Of a DNA stretch of 64,000 nucleotides, positions 50,061 through 61,308 are shown piece after piece. The position numbers and the translations under genes are program-made. The first letter of the stretch is position 1. Every line of letters starts with the position of its first letter. The notes below the pieces were generated by a model. The model ran no database searches, had not been told where the DNA came from, and saw only the letters and a program-made list of their open reading frames with translations. This DNA is from Congeria kusceri (lineage: Eukaryota; Mollusca; Bivalvia; Myida; Dreissenidae), in NCBI GenBank assembly GCA_027627225.1, contig CM051033.1, positions 45,016,816 through 45,080,815 of the forward strand. The letters are read 5' to 3'.

Positions 50061-50887
50061 ATGCTAGGCTCCCACTATCACGATTCGCAGCACGATTGAA
50101 ATCGTGGTCTTAATCGTGAACTAATCTTGGTGATCCTATCAGAGATTATCGCAAATTGAGGTCATTCGTGGCAATCGTGTTAATCGTAGAAAATGTTTGA
50201 ATGGTTCAAAAATTGTCAACAATTAAAACGATCAACTGGGATTAATTGTCCATCGGGATCATCGTATCAGATCGTATTGCATAGAAGCGACAAATCGCGA
50301 CAAATGGTATCTAATCGTGCATCTAAATCGTGGCTATCGGGATCGATCGTAGACAATAACAAAACCACGCTCTTTTAAGATGTGTTGCGATCTCAAGAAA
50401 CAATGAAGTTAATAGTTAGTCGGACTGTATTTATATAATTCGCGTCCAGTCGTAGCCCAAATCGTGATCACCATCGTTTATAATCGTGACAGATATCGCG
50501 ACCACAATCGTATCCTTTCGTAAACGGAGCGCACCGATTTGAGATCAACGTATCGAAACTTATCTGCACGTACTAAAATGTCCTAATTCGGGGAAGTCGA
50601 TCGTGCTGATCGTGTCAGATCGAGACCAAATCGTGGACTCGATCGAAGCAATCCAAACGGAACGTATGTTATCGTATCTTATCTGGAGGTCAGACCGTGA
50701 CGGATCGTGACACCTGTAATTGACAAATCTTGACCAGATCACATCCGAGCGCAAAGCATCGTATCACAACCTATGCACTCACATCATATCGTATCCAAGC
50801 CTGAAATTTCAGAGAAAGACAACGATCAGCTAAGAGTGACCAATCGTAGTGTTCTTAACGTATCGCACGATAGTGGGAACCTAGCAT
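50061..50887. mobile_element. 827 bp non-autonomous element with terminal inverted repeats and dense ATCGTG words
   Basis: Left end ATGCTAGGCTCCCACTATCA and the reverse complement of the right end, ATGCTAGGTTCCCACTATCG, agree at all but two of 20 positions. The interior is packed with ATCGTG, CGATC and ATCGTA words in both orientations and has no transposase frame. Its composition differs sharply from the AT-rich flanks. No target-site duplication is certain. Confidence 0.85.
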
Positions 50888-50909
50888 AACGTAACTAGAT
50901 CTAGAGCCT

Positions 50910-51400
50910 TAAATAACGAAGTCATTAGATAGAGACTGAGACCTAACACACCTAACGATGCTGTATAGGCGACATATTTTCAGTTGCAAAGATACTTTTA
51001 GAATATGCATTCATTTGGGTAAAGTTGTGTCTGTTAATTTAAATTGCGACTTATTTAAAATCTCAGTCAGGCGCCCGTGTTAAATCAATCAAAATGTCAG
51101 CGTCATGGTTTCTCTATACGAATTGTTGATTAAAGTCCGCGACTGTGTAAATAACACTATCAGCAATCTAATCTAACGTTATTATAATCCTCGTTATTTA
51201 TTATAAGAATATATTTACCAGTCAACAAGCGCCCTATATGGAGGCGGGGGAAATAATTCAAAGTCATGATGCTATGTATGACAGCTGTAAATATTGGTGC
51301 ACATTATAACTTGCGTGCCGGTGATTTCCGCAGCACGAAGGTTCAGTCTTGTAACTCAAACTTTGCTGAGCTCGGAGCATGAAGTATTGCGTGGCATTTA
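50910..51400 (+). repeat. Flank module R3
   Basis: Most complete of the three modules (R1 31050-31400, R2 34160-34390). It contains both the block shared with R2 (AATTGTTGATTAAAG, TATATTTACCAGTC) and the block shared with R1 (GAGGCGGGGGAAATAA, GGTGATTTCCGCAGCACGAAG). Confidence 0.75.
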
Positions 51401-51920
51401 GAAACGCTTTTGTATATAGATTTATAGCTATAAACACTCTTCACCCACCACAACAACGAAAATATGATCAGTTTAATCAAGAACTGGTTAGGCACTGGGA
51501 TTCTTTTTAGTCCTGTAGTCATTTATAAACATTTGAATAATTTATTTATTGTATTTCAATGTTTTATGTGATGAAAGGGACGCCTCTGTGTAAAAAATAT
51601 TACCACATCAAATCGGTATAGTTATACAATTCCTTTTGCGATTCTGACTTAACTAAGTCGTCGTTTGTTACAAAACACTGAACAACTATTACATCATATT
51701 TTAAGTAAGCTACACAGCATTTCCTTTCTTCCAAAAGATTTAAATTTCCGTAAAGTTGCAGTATATTGGATTCTTAAATTCCATTTATAGACAAAATATG
51801 ACACCTTTTGTAGTTTGCATTACTGCTTTTATTATGTTAGCTGTTTTTAGTATGCAGTAATCACGATTAATCACCCCCATCGTAACTGCTTGTCGCTGTC
51901 AATGTGTGTTTACCACCCAA
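51400..51920. other. Short intergenic stretch, nothing recognised
   Basis: AT-rich, with no frame of note. Confidence 0.4.
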
Positions 51921-51922
51921 AT

Positions 51923-52350
51923 ACTTAAATGCACAACTATTGAAGACATACACACAACCTTACTTAAATGCACAACTATTGAAGACATACACACAACCTT
52001 ACTTAAATGCACCACTATTGAAGACATACACCCAAATACTTAAATGCACCACTATTGAAGACATACACCCAAATACTTAAATGCACCACTATTGAAGACA
52101 AACACACAACCTTACTTAAATGCACAACTATTGAAGACATACACACAACCTTACTTAAATGCACAACTATAGAAGACATACACACAACCTTACTTAAATG
52201 CACAACTATTGAAGACATACACACAACCTTACTTAAATGCACAACTATTGAAGACATACACACAACCTTAATTAAATGCACAACTAGTGAATACATACAC
52301 ACAACCTTACTTGAATGCACAACTATTGAAGACATACACACAACATTTTG
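51923..52350. repeat. 39/37 bp minisatellite, about 11 copies
   Basis: ACTTAAATGCACAACTATTG starts at 51923, 51962, 52001, 52038, 52075, 52114 and so on. Two units are 37 bp (CACCCAAAT ending) and the rest 39 bp (CACACAACCTT ending). The 13-residue periodic frames on both strands are artefacts. Confidence 0.95.
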
Positions 52351-53005
52351 AGAAAAACAAACGCATTCTTCTTACAAATTGAAGTCCATTGCAACATGCT
52401 ATATGTGTTTTTATGATAACCATTCCTTAATACACCACTCTTATTGACGTTTCGTTTCGGCATTGCGCCTTTCTCAAAATATGAAAAATATCTTACAAAC
52501 TACATTTTTTATATGTATGAACTGAACATATTAAACATAATAATAATGTCAATGTTTGTCAACGTCAACGTTGCTTACTTTGACGTCATAAATGACGTTA
52601 CACAAAATTGCGCCACAATTAATAAAAAAAACTCAAAACTGAAATGACATTAGTTATACTGTCATGACATGTCACAAGTTTATATAAAACATCAAACTAC
52701 AAGCTCACATGAGAGTCTATCAAAGCAAGGCAAATTGTCCGCTCTATTTCTTGTCATTAACTTATATTTTAACGGGTCAAATGACGCCATTTAGGATTTA
52801 ATTGTTTGAATAAACAATGCCGCGATCCCGCTATGAAAACATTGATAGTGAAGCGTGAAATTCAACATAATCCGAATTATGGTATCTTGTTTCAGATATT
52901 CTGGAATCTCATTGTCGACAACAAAAGCAGTGGCTCATAGCCAAAGGTTATGCAAAAGAAATTAGGAATTTCCTCCAGCAACAATCAACAACTAGAGATC
53001 TTAAT

Positions 53006-53011
53006 TTTATT
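53006..53011 (-). promoter_or_regulatory. Polyadenylation signal of P3
   Basis: AATAAA on the minus strand about 120 bp after the P3 stop, within a GTGAAATAAAA word shared with P2 (47578-47583) and P1 (30166-30171). Confidence 0.7.
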
Positions 53012-53129
53012 TCACGCCACATTTACATGAACACGTATCACAAAGTTAAGGCAAACGAGTCAATGTATATTTATGTTCATGCTTTCAATCATATGCAGGT
53101 TTATAAATATCAGACTCAACCGGCCGGAG

Positions 53130-55665
53130 CTAGTACTGGTAGGGGAAGCCGGCCGTTGTCATGGTGTTCGTCACCCAGTCCGCGTACTTGCTGACGTCTT
53201 CAAATATGCCCGGAGTTCTGGATATTCGGCAGTTTCCACCAGACGAGGCGATACCTAACAATGCAACAACATAATGTGGCATTTCAGAGTTGTAAAGATT
53301 TGAATAGTATTGTAAAGACCCGCCACGGCAGCAACGGATTACAATGGTAATTGCGTACTCACACATACTCGTTTGGATGCATCATTATGCGGTTGCAAAG
53401 TGCGTAGTTATTTGATAAAACCGTGTATATATAAGCATCGTCATCGAAACCTAATGATAATAAGTTTTCGTGTTATTTTCTTACACACGTTATCCACTTA
53501 CCCGTCGCCGTCCAGACCCCACTCTGAGCGTCTTTGCACACTAGCGGAGTCCCAATGTCATCCTAAATAACAGTACCACACAATAATATAAATATGAGTA
53601 TCTAAAACTCATGTTATTAATAATCAGGTATTTGACTAATTATTAAATTATGTATCCTTTGACATTACATATATGTACATATGAACACATGTACAAGTAA
53701 GAAACTGTGTGCATGATATATCAACATATACCAGTAAATCAACCATACGCGCATCTCATTAACAAAACCGGTATAGTTATCAACAACAATCCGAGTCGCA
53801 GCTTAAAAATTGAAGAATTTCCTATTTTATATTCAGCTCGTTATGATTATTGACACGTAGCTTGTCATCCGTGGGAATGCCATCATAAACGAGTTACCAT
53901 CACACAGAAGTCAGGTCCACATTTGACACCCGAAGTGTATACATACGTGGACTGACAACACATCAATCATTATCGATGGCATTATATGCTAGGGTTTACA
54001 TGACAGAAGCCATGGCATCTTTAGCATAGTCATTGTACACAAGGCTCCAATCGCGCATAATCTTTTGATTATATACGAAGCACATAACACCCCTTGTTCC
54101 CATTAGCATAGTAATTATATATATTAGTTATATAGTACATAGTTAAGGTATTTTTATCAAGGCCATTTTATGCGAGGGATAACCGCACAAAAGTAATTTC
54201 CGATTTAGTATAGCCAAAATATTCAAAATCGTAACGCACATATTTCATCGCCGTTTTAGCACAACAATTAAAACGCAGAAATTAGAGCCATAATGAACGA
54301 CGTCTTACCGCACAGAAGTCTTTGCCACCATGGGCGTATCCAGCGCACAGCTCCGTGCCGACTATATAATCTGGGAAGGCGGTCTGACAATCGTGGTCCT
54401 GAAGGATGGGCATGGGCGCCTGGAACAGCACCTCGTCGTTCACGTCTGGAAAAAAAAACGTCATAACCATTGGTCGTCTGCGTTGAAATATTAATCTCTC
54501 GAACATATTCTGACTTTTAGGTATCGTTTTATGCAGCAACATGCAGTACACACACAATGACGACATGCAGTACACACACAATGACCACAATGCCATATTA
54601 TTTACGACTTTATGGGAAACTAAGCGAGCATTTGCTACGGGCTATTTTATATAATGGTGATGTCAAAAATACAGTTATGTTAAGATATATACTGGTTGTG
54701 TCTCCCCAGCCGGCAATGTAGCACGTGTCGCCAACATGGTAAGGGTGCCCTTTAGCAGGCAGGCAGAGGGGCCGCGTGTGGTCGTTGTACATTATGTCAT
54801 TGTCAGTGATGATGAGCGCGATGTCATTTTCCAGTGTCGTGGTGTTGTAGTTCTCGTGGATCATGATGGACTTGATTGTGAAATTCTGCTCCAGTGTCGC
54901 CGTGGTGCTGATGCTGTGGGCCCCGGTGTACAGCGCCCACTGGGAAATGTCCGTCTCCGCTCGATAGTCATAATCGTCACTGCAAATAGTCAAGCAGGCT
55001 GCAGTTATCAGCCAAGGGGTTTCTTACGTTGCTATGGTATGGAGGACTCTGATAACGGCAATGGATTACGCCGTATTAAAAATAATACAAACGCCGTTAC
55101 CCTTTGAACACTTGTGCAGACGTCATAACCACTCGGGGACCCAGGATGGAGCCGGCGCCGCTGATGGTATCTTGATCATCTACGATCATGACCATCCACG
55201 GCCAGGATCCCTGCACTGCGGCCGTGCCTCCCACGATACGCTTGCCGATCACCGACGGCGTCACAGCTGGCAATCCGCACGGGACGGCTGCGTGTTGTTT
55301 ATGAAAGGTGGCAAGATAATATAATCAGTCATACGACTACTTAATTAAACTACTTAATATAAGTCCCACTTTAAAATATTAAGTATTGAAATGCAATTGT
55401 AATGTGTCTTTTTCATTTGCGAAGAGTAACATTCAAGACAAAGTTTTACAAATTTAATAGTTGTGGAAATTGCCTTTTGAAATACAACACACTAGTAAAT
55501 GTTAGTATTGATTAAAAAAGCTAAACGTATTATAATGATAATACAGCTACCAAAACTATAAAATAACGGCATATGTTAATAAAGTTTATAAACAAATAAT
55601 TAAATTTACATACACTGTCCATTTATAGCTACGATGGATGCAATAAGTAACGACCAGGACAACAT
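53130..55665 (-). CDS. P3: secreted chymotrypsin-fold serine-protease homologue (probable pseudoenzyme)
   Basis: Six exons with GT-AG borders: 55665-55614, 55287-55101, 54979-54693, 54445-54309, 53562-53502, 53254-53130; 849 nt, 282 residues, all phases agree. A signal peptide (MLSWSLLIASIVAING) leads to a short propeptide with Cys1 (VPCGLP) that can pair with Cys122 (RPLCLP). The activation site is GKR/IVGG. Catalytic Asp102 is present (ENDIALI). His57 is Gln (SAQVF; codon 55114-55112) and Ser195 is Ile (ADDIGTP; 53556-53554). Cys42 and Cys58 are both missing. Cys136-201, 168-182 and 191-220 are kept, as are Asp189 and Asp194; Trp215 is Ser. Such homologues usually act as non-catalytic binding or regulatory secreted proteins; the actual role is unknown. 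The intact frame beside two broken paralogues suggests constraint. Confidence 0.88.
53563..54308 (-). repeat. Degenerate junction-derived repeats in P3 intron 4
   Basis: On the minus strand TTTTGTGCGGTTATCCCTCG, GCTTCTGTCATGTAAACCC, GATGTGTTGTCAGTCCACG and GACTTCTGTGTGATGGTAAC echo the exon 4 end and donor (GACTTCTGTGCGGTAAGACG). They are more decayed than in P2, but in the same intron. Confidence 0.55.
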
Positions 55666-55769
55666 AATTCCACTGAAACAGTAATTATTACAATGTTTTA
55701 GAATTACAATGTTTAAATGATACATAATTAATATTATAAGTAGTTTTATTGAAAAAGTAAAATATATCT

Positions 55770-55932
55770 AACGCATGCCATCAAATGATGGACAGTACGA
55801 AGCACAAACCTCTTTCGTTGCTATCAGAACACCAACTGCCCACATTGCTTCGTGTCGGAACCACGTCACCGCAAACCACGACCGGAATACATCGGATTGA
55901 ACTCTGATAACAGTGTCTTTATTTGCGGTGAC
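55770..55932 (-). promoter_or_regulatory. Conserved 5' flank / leader block of P3
   Basis: On the minus strand GTTATCAGAGTTCAATCCGATG, TCGTGGTTTGCGGT, GTTCCGACACGAAGCAA, GGCAGTTGGTGTTCTG and AGCAACGAAAGAGGTTTGTG match P2 40262-40380. No clear TATA word stands at the P2-equivalent position. Confidence 0.55.
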
Positions 55933-56069
55933 AACTGGTATATCGGTCAATCTTTCACCTACATAATAACTTGATCGCAGAAATACCAATTAAAGTCAAT
56001 ACTGAAACAGTCGCATGGTTTTGTACGTTCAGTTACACTGAAAAGTTTTCCACGTATAAGGAAAATGAT

Positions 56070-56515
56070 TAACATGCTCCGTGGCCAGTGTTGTACGTAC
56101 ATACACAGTGGTCAGTCTTGCACACACGGCACAGTGGTCAATACTGTACAAAAAACAACATATATCAATTATTTACATGTACGTACTTGTAGAGGGTAAG
56201 TGGTTCGTCTTGTACGTAAAGACATAGTGATAAATTGTGTACACAGAAATCGGTGTTGCACGTACAGACACAGTGATCAGTCTTGTGCATACGGCGCAGT
56301 GGTCAATACTGTAAAAACAAGAACATAGATCAATTATGTACATGTATGTACTTGTAGAGGGTAAGTGATTAGTTTTGTTCGTAAAGACATAGTGATCAAT
56401 TTTGTTCGTTCAGATACAGTGGTCAGTCTTGTACATACGGACACAGTGGTCAATACTGTACCAACAAGAACATAGATCAAATATGTACATGTATGTACTT
56501 GTACAGGGTGAGTGA
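56070..56515. repeat. Higher-order repeat preceding the 27 bp array
   Basis: A unit of about 150-165 bp containing GTCAATACTGTA, CAAGAACATAGATCAA and ATGTACTTGTA.AGGGT occurs about three times, starting near 56137, 56303 and 56449. It is interleaved with the 27 bp word. Confidence 0.8.
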
Positions 56516-57880
56516 TTAGTCTTGTACGTAGAGACATGGTGATCAATTTAGTACGTACAGATACAGTGGTCAGTCGTGTACGTACACACACAGTGATCCG
56601 TCTTGAACGTACGGACACAGTGATCTGTCGAGTACGTTCTAACACAGTGATCAGTATTGTACGTACGGACACAATGATCAGTCTTGCACGTACAGACACA
56701 GTGATCAGTCGTGTACGTACAGACACAGTGATCAGTCTTGCACCTACAGACACGGTGATAATTCTCGCACGTACAGACAAATTGATCAGTCTTGTACGTA
56801 CAGACACAGTGATAAGTCGGGTATGTTCGGACACAGTGATCAGTCTTGTACGTACAGACACAGTGAGCAGTCTTGCACGCACAGACACAATGATTAGTCG
56901 TGCACGTACATACACAGTGATCAGTCTTGTACGTACAGACATAGTGATCAGTCGTGTACGTACAGACGCAGCGATTAGTCTTAAACGTACAGACAGCGTG
57001 ATCAGTCGTTTAAGTACAGACACAGTGATCAGTCTTGTACGTTCAGACGCATCGAATATTCTTGTTCGTTCAGACACAGTGGTCAGTCACATACGTAGAA
57101 ATGCAGTGGTAAGTCATGTACGTACAGACACAAAAATAAGTCTTGTACGCAAAGACACAGTGATCAGTCTTGTAGGTACGGACACAATGATCAGACTTGT
57201 ACATTTAGACACAGTGGTTAGTATTGTACGTACATACACAGTGGTCAGTATTGTACGTAGAAACACAATTGTCAATCGTGTGTGTAAATACACTGTAGTC
57301 GATTGTGTGTGTAAGGACAGTGTAGTCAATCGTGTTCGTAAAGACACAGTAGTAAATCGTGTGTGTCAAGACACAGTCGTCAATCGTGTGCGTAAAGACA
57401 CAGTAGTCAATCGTGTGAGTAAAGACACAGTAGTCAATCGTGTGAGTAAAGACACGGTAGTCAATCGTGTGCGTAAAGACACATTAGTCAACCGTGTGTT
57501 TAAAGACACAGTAGTCAATCGTGTGCGTACAGACACAGCAGTCAATCGTTTGCATAAAGACACAGGAGGCAATTGTGTGTGTAAAGACACAGTAGTCAAT
57601 CGTGTGCCAAAAGACACAGTAGTCAATCGTGTGCGTAAAGACACAGCAGTCAGTCGTGTGCGTAGAGACACAATAGTGAATCGTGTGCGTAAAGACACAG
57701 CAGTCAATCGTGTGCGTAAAGACACAGTGGTCAATCGTGTTTGTACAGACACGGTGGCCATTCGTGTGCTTACAGAAACGGTAGTCAGCTATGCACATGT
57801 AGATGCAGTATTATTTTTTTTATACGTAAAGACTCGGTTTTCAGTATCGTACGTACGTAAAGTGACCATTCCTGTACACC
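56515..57880. repeat. 27 bp minisatellite, about 50 copies in two subfamilies
   Basis: The first part (to about 57280) repeats CAGTGATCAGTC.TGTACG with TACAGACA; the second (about 57280-57800) repeats CAGTAGTCAATCGTGTGCG with TAAAGACA. Because 27 is divisible by three, several frames on both strands stay open for hundreds of codons (461 codons at 56512-57897 plus; 247 and 131 minus). These are not genes. The array starts within 150-600 bp of the P3 upstream block. Confidence 0.9.
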
Positions 57881-57899
57881 TAAGAGGATTCATGTAGGG

Positions 57900-60380
57900 A
57901 CCGTGTAACAGTCTTTAACATGCATCATGCTTAATGAAAACCCCGGAACATCGTTAAATCTTTATCACCACAAATTTAAAAACTTCGTGTTCGTAGAGGT
58001 CCATATTATTACGCTGATTATCGTGTTACTAACACAAGTAATCATAAGCTATGGTTTTCAAATCCAATTATTCGGTAAGAAATTGTGAATGGACGCCCTA
58101 TAAAAGTCTGCGAACTAGCGGATACAACAAACAAGAGACAAACTGGCGACGCAATTACATCACCCGACTACATTGCACTCTGCAAAAATAAATGCAGACA
58201 TAATGCACTCATTATAAACATATATTAAATGAAATTATCAATCTATATAAATGATCTGTCTAGTTTTCTTAATTATGTTTTATTTCAAAGTTTGTTTGAT
58301 CGGGATATGATAGGGTGTCAAATTCTTACAAATGCTCTACACCAGCGATTCAACAAGAACGAACGCCAGACGTGAACATGCAGGTCGTGATATTGAGATT
58401 AAAGACAATCATTGAGTTCGATTTCTTGTTCGTAATGCGCGTGTGCATAGGAATCACACAATAACAACAAGCAATCATTCATAATATGAGTGGGTGATTA
58501 TGTCGGAATCAGAATCTTGACTTGTTCATATGTCATCAGCAAACAGCCTCCAAGTCTCACGACTATGAGCATTCTTAATCTTAATTGTAGTCTTAAAACT
58601 TAAATATAAGCCAATGAAAAGCAAAGCTCATGTGTAACAAGTGTTTTCATCTTCTTTTTATCAGGATTCAAGCTGGTTCATCATCTGGTGACGGTTATTT
58701 ATTTTATTTGGCTCCGATTTTCTTTCAGTACGCATTCCCTTTTCGCTCGTATTCATAATTTTCCTTTGACAGTTGTTTTTGTTTATACCACGAACAATAA
58801 GTTACTTCTGATTACTTTCGGTTTCGATTTCTATACATTTTCCATTATGTCAATATATGTATTTGTTTGCATTTCGTCAGAAGTATATATATGATACTAA
58901 CATGTATAACGTGATTACATAAAATAAAATACTTATATTAAAAATATCATCTGTTCGACAAGAATCGGAACCAAGCGGGCATATGACGAACTGAGTAACG
59001 AAATTTTCCGACAGTCACCGATATCGGCCGATCTTAGAAAAAAACGCGGGAAATCATTCGAGTTGTACAAACTTTAGACAATGTTACACAGCCTGAAATT
59101 TTGACTCCGAAGAAAGGTTACAGGTTAAATCTGAGGGTCAGTATACTGAACTGGACGATTCGATTGTTTGCCAGCATATCCAAAAAAGATCTTTCGTGAT
59201 GCGAAAACAGTATATTGTACATATATTGCCACACTGCTTCGCGCTAGTTGGAGTGACCCAGGTATTACAGTCGTCACTCGCGGTATGACTTTAATCCTTA
59301 GAATACATGTGAGCTAATTAAATAGTTGGATTGCTTAAAAAATCATTGACGGGTTAGCGCTGGTTATTGCGGTAATAACCAACGGTCAATCATGATACAT
59401 CGACTTTCTCTGGAACGCTCCGGAATGTATTTTATAAATTATACGTTGTTAATGTTATTATTATAAAGTATTATGATATTATTCAGTATAACCAGTTCGT
59501 TAATTTGTTTACAATAATTAAATGTATGCAATTCAATAGTATTTTCTATTATTATTATTATGATTATTATTATTATTAAAATTATTATTACTTATTGTTT
59601 ATATTTTTATAGCATTTGACTCATTAACTTTAATCTAATATCCATGGTTTCTTATTAGTAATTTACCATAAGTTAATCTGATTATAGTGTTTTTGCAGCA
59701 TTAATATTATTACTTAAGCTATGAATAGTTGGCATAATTTTTGTTAGCTAGAACAACTAATTTAAGTCAAAATAGCATTATACTTTTTGTTAATGTTTAC
59801 CTTTACATCACATGCTGAATTACAAAATGTTCCTTAAACTTTAGCCACATGTCTCTATTTTACAGGTGAACTGAATTTTGCTAGTCGGTGATTAATATGG
59901 TCATATCCCCCAAAATACCAAACCTGGCTGTGACTGGTATCCCTACAAGAGCTCAATGACAGACTTCAGTTTAGAAACTCGACCAGACTGCAAATAATCT
60001 GGCAGACCAACCAAATATTATCCAAGGATAAAATGAAAGAATGCCAGTTTTATAGAAATATGACTATGATGCTATGATAAAGTGTTAACTGAAATGAAAG
60101 GAACAATTTACAATCATGTACTGTGACAATTGTAAGCTGTTTTCATCTTCTGTGTCCTGAACGTGCAATGCCGTAGTGATGTATTTGAAACACATATATT
60201 TTATAACTGGTTATACATTTATACAGCGTTGAATAATGCTTTTATATACTTCCCATGTAAAATTATATTATAATATTAATATAATATTTTTATATATCAA
60301 GATGTAATATTAATGTTACCGTCATTATAACAAATGCGATAGAGGTAAATTAGACTATTTTTGTATAGTTTGGTTTAAAC
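57900..60380. other. Intergenic stretch, no recognised gene
   Basis: AT-rich. There is a small (ATT/ATG)n run near 59545-59600 and a short palindrome GGTTATTGCGGTAATAACC near 59362. No coding exon recognised. Confidence 0.4.
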
Positions 60381-60399
60381 CGATTTATTTGAGCTCGAT

Positions 60400-60570
60400 T
60401 GCATCGAAAGCCAAAAGATTATTGAGACGCTCTCGAGTCCGTTTCTTGGGTAGAACTTGTACTTGGTGTCTTTGTTGGATATCTTGAGAACGCCCCAGAG
60501 AGGGGATCGAACCCGGGACATCCCGATCGCTAGGCGGGCACCATATCCACAACTCCACCGCGACCTCTGT
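60400..60570 (-). mobile_element. tRNA-derived SINE, minus strand
   Basis: On the minus strand a tRNA-like head begins GGTCGCGGTGGAGTTGTGGA, with B box GGGTTCGATCC (plus-strand GGATCGAACCC at 60504-60514). A non-tRNA body follows (GTTCTCAAGATATCCAACAA). It differs in sequence from the 9.1 kb SINE and represents another family. Confidence 0.7.
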
Positions 60571-61063
60571 TATGTTAGAATATTTTCAAAACATATAATC
60601 ACTTACAAACTTGAGAAGTGATATGAAAGAAATACCGATATTTTTATGTGCCTGAACTGTGAAATTATAACAATGTTGTAATGTGTCGTTCATCCAGCAG
60701 CTACATTTGGAATTAATGAAATCAGAAACCTAGCATTATTTCTACAAGCAAGTAAACAACCCAGACAGGACGTTTCCTTAATATGATAGTACTCATAGTA
60801 TAGCCAGAAAAAAACACCTGAAATAGGCCTTTATTAACAAGATTACCAATCATACTGTATTTAGTGATGTATCTGCAATGATGAACTTTGAGAATGCAGT
60901 ATGCATCTAGATAGTGTAATGAAATGGTGATAAAGTGAATCACCTTATTTGTTGTAATTGTTATCATCAAATTATTTATATTAATTATAACCATTTAATA
61001 TCCATTTTTTCCTTAAATCAAACATAAAAGTTACATTTACACAAAATATGAAATATAATAATC

Positions 61064-61308
61064 TGGGGTGAGTTGCTCGAAACTTTAACGGCGAGTTAAG
61101 CTAACAGCCGTTAAATTTTGGATTGATTTATTTATGTAAATGAAACGTTACAATTTTAAACTGCAAGTGTATTCTATACAAAATGTTATGCTTAATAATG
61201 TACCAAATGTTTGATAAACAAGTAGCTTGTAGGATTTGCTTTATTTAAATATTAAGTTAACAAGTTGTTAGCTTAATTAGATGTTAAAGTTTTGAGCAAC
61301 TGGGCCCT
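61064..61308. mobile_element. Short terminal-inverted-repeat element (MITE-like)
   Basis: Left arm AGTTGCTCGAAACTTTAACG, then GCGAGTTAAGCTAAC, pairs with the right arm, whose reverse complement reads AGTTGCTCAAAACTTTAACA, then TCTAATTAAGCTAAC. The ends read CTGGGGTG and TGGGCCC. It is about 245 bp and non-coding, and resembles short elements widespread in animal genomes. Confidence 0.75.

Noticed and set aside
51923..52351. Periodic frames of 98 and 108 codons
   Set aside because: Artefact of the 39 bp minisatellite.
56512..57897. Longest open frame of the window (461 codons, plus strand)
   Set aside because: It is the 27 bp minisatellite read in a multiple-of-three frame; equally long frames exist on the other strand, and there is no domain.
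60490..60570. tRNA gene on the minus strand
   Set aside because: SINE head: the B box is good, but the body continues past the expected 3' end.
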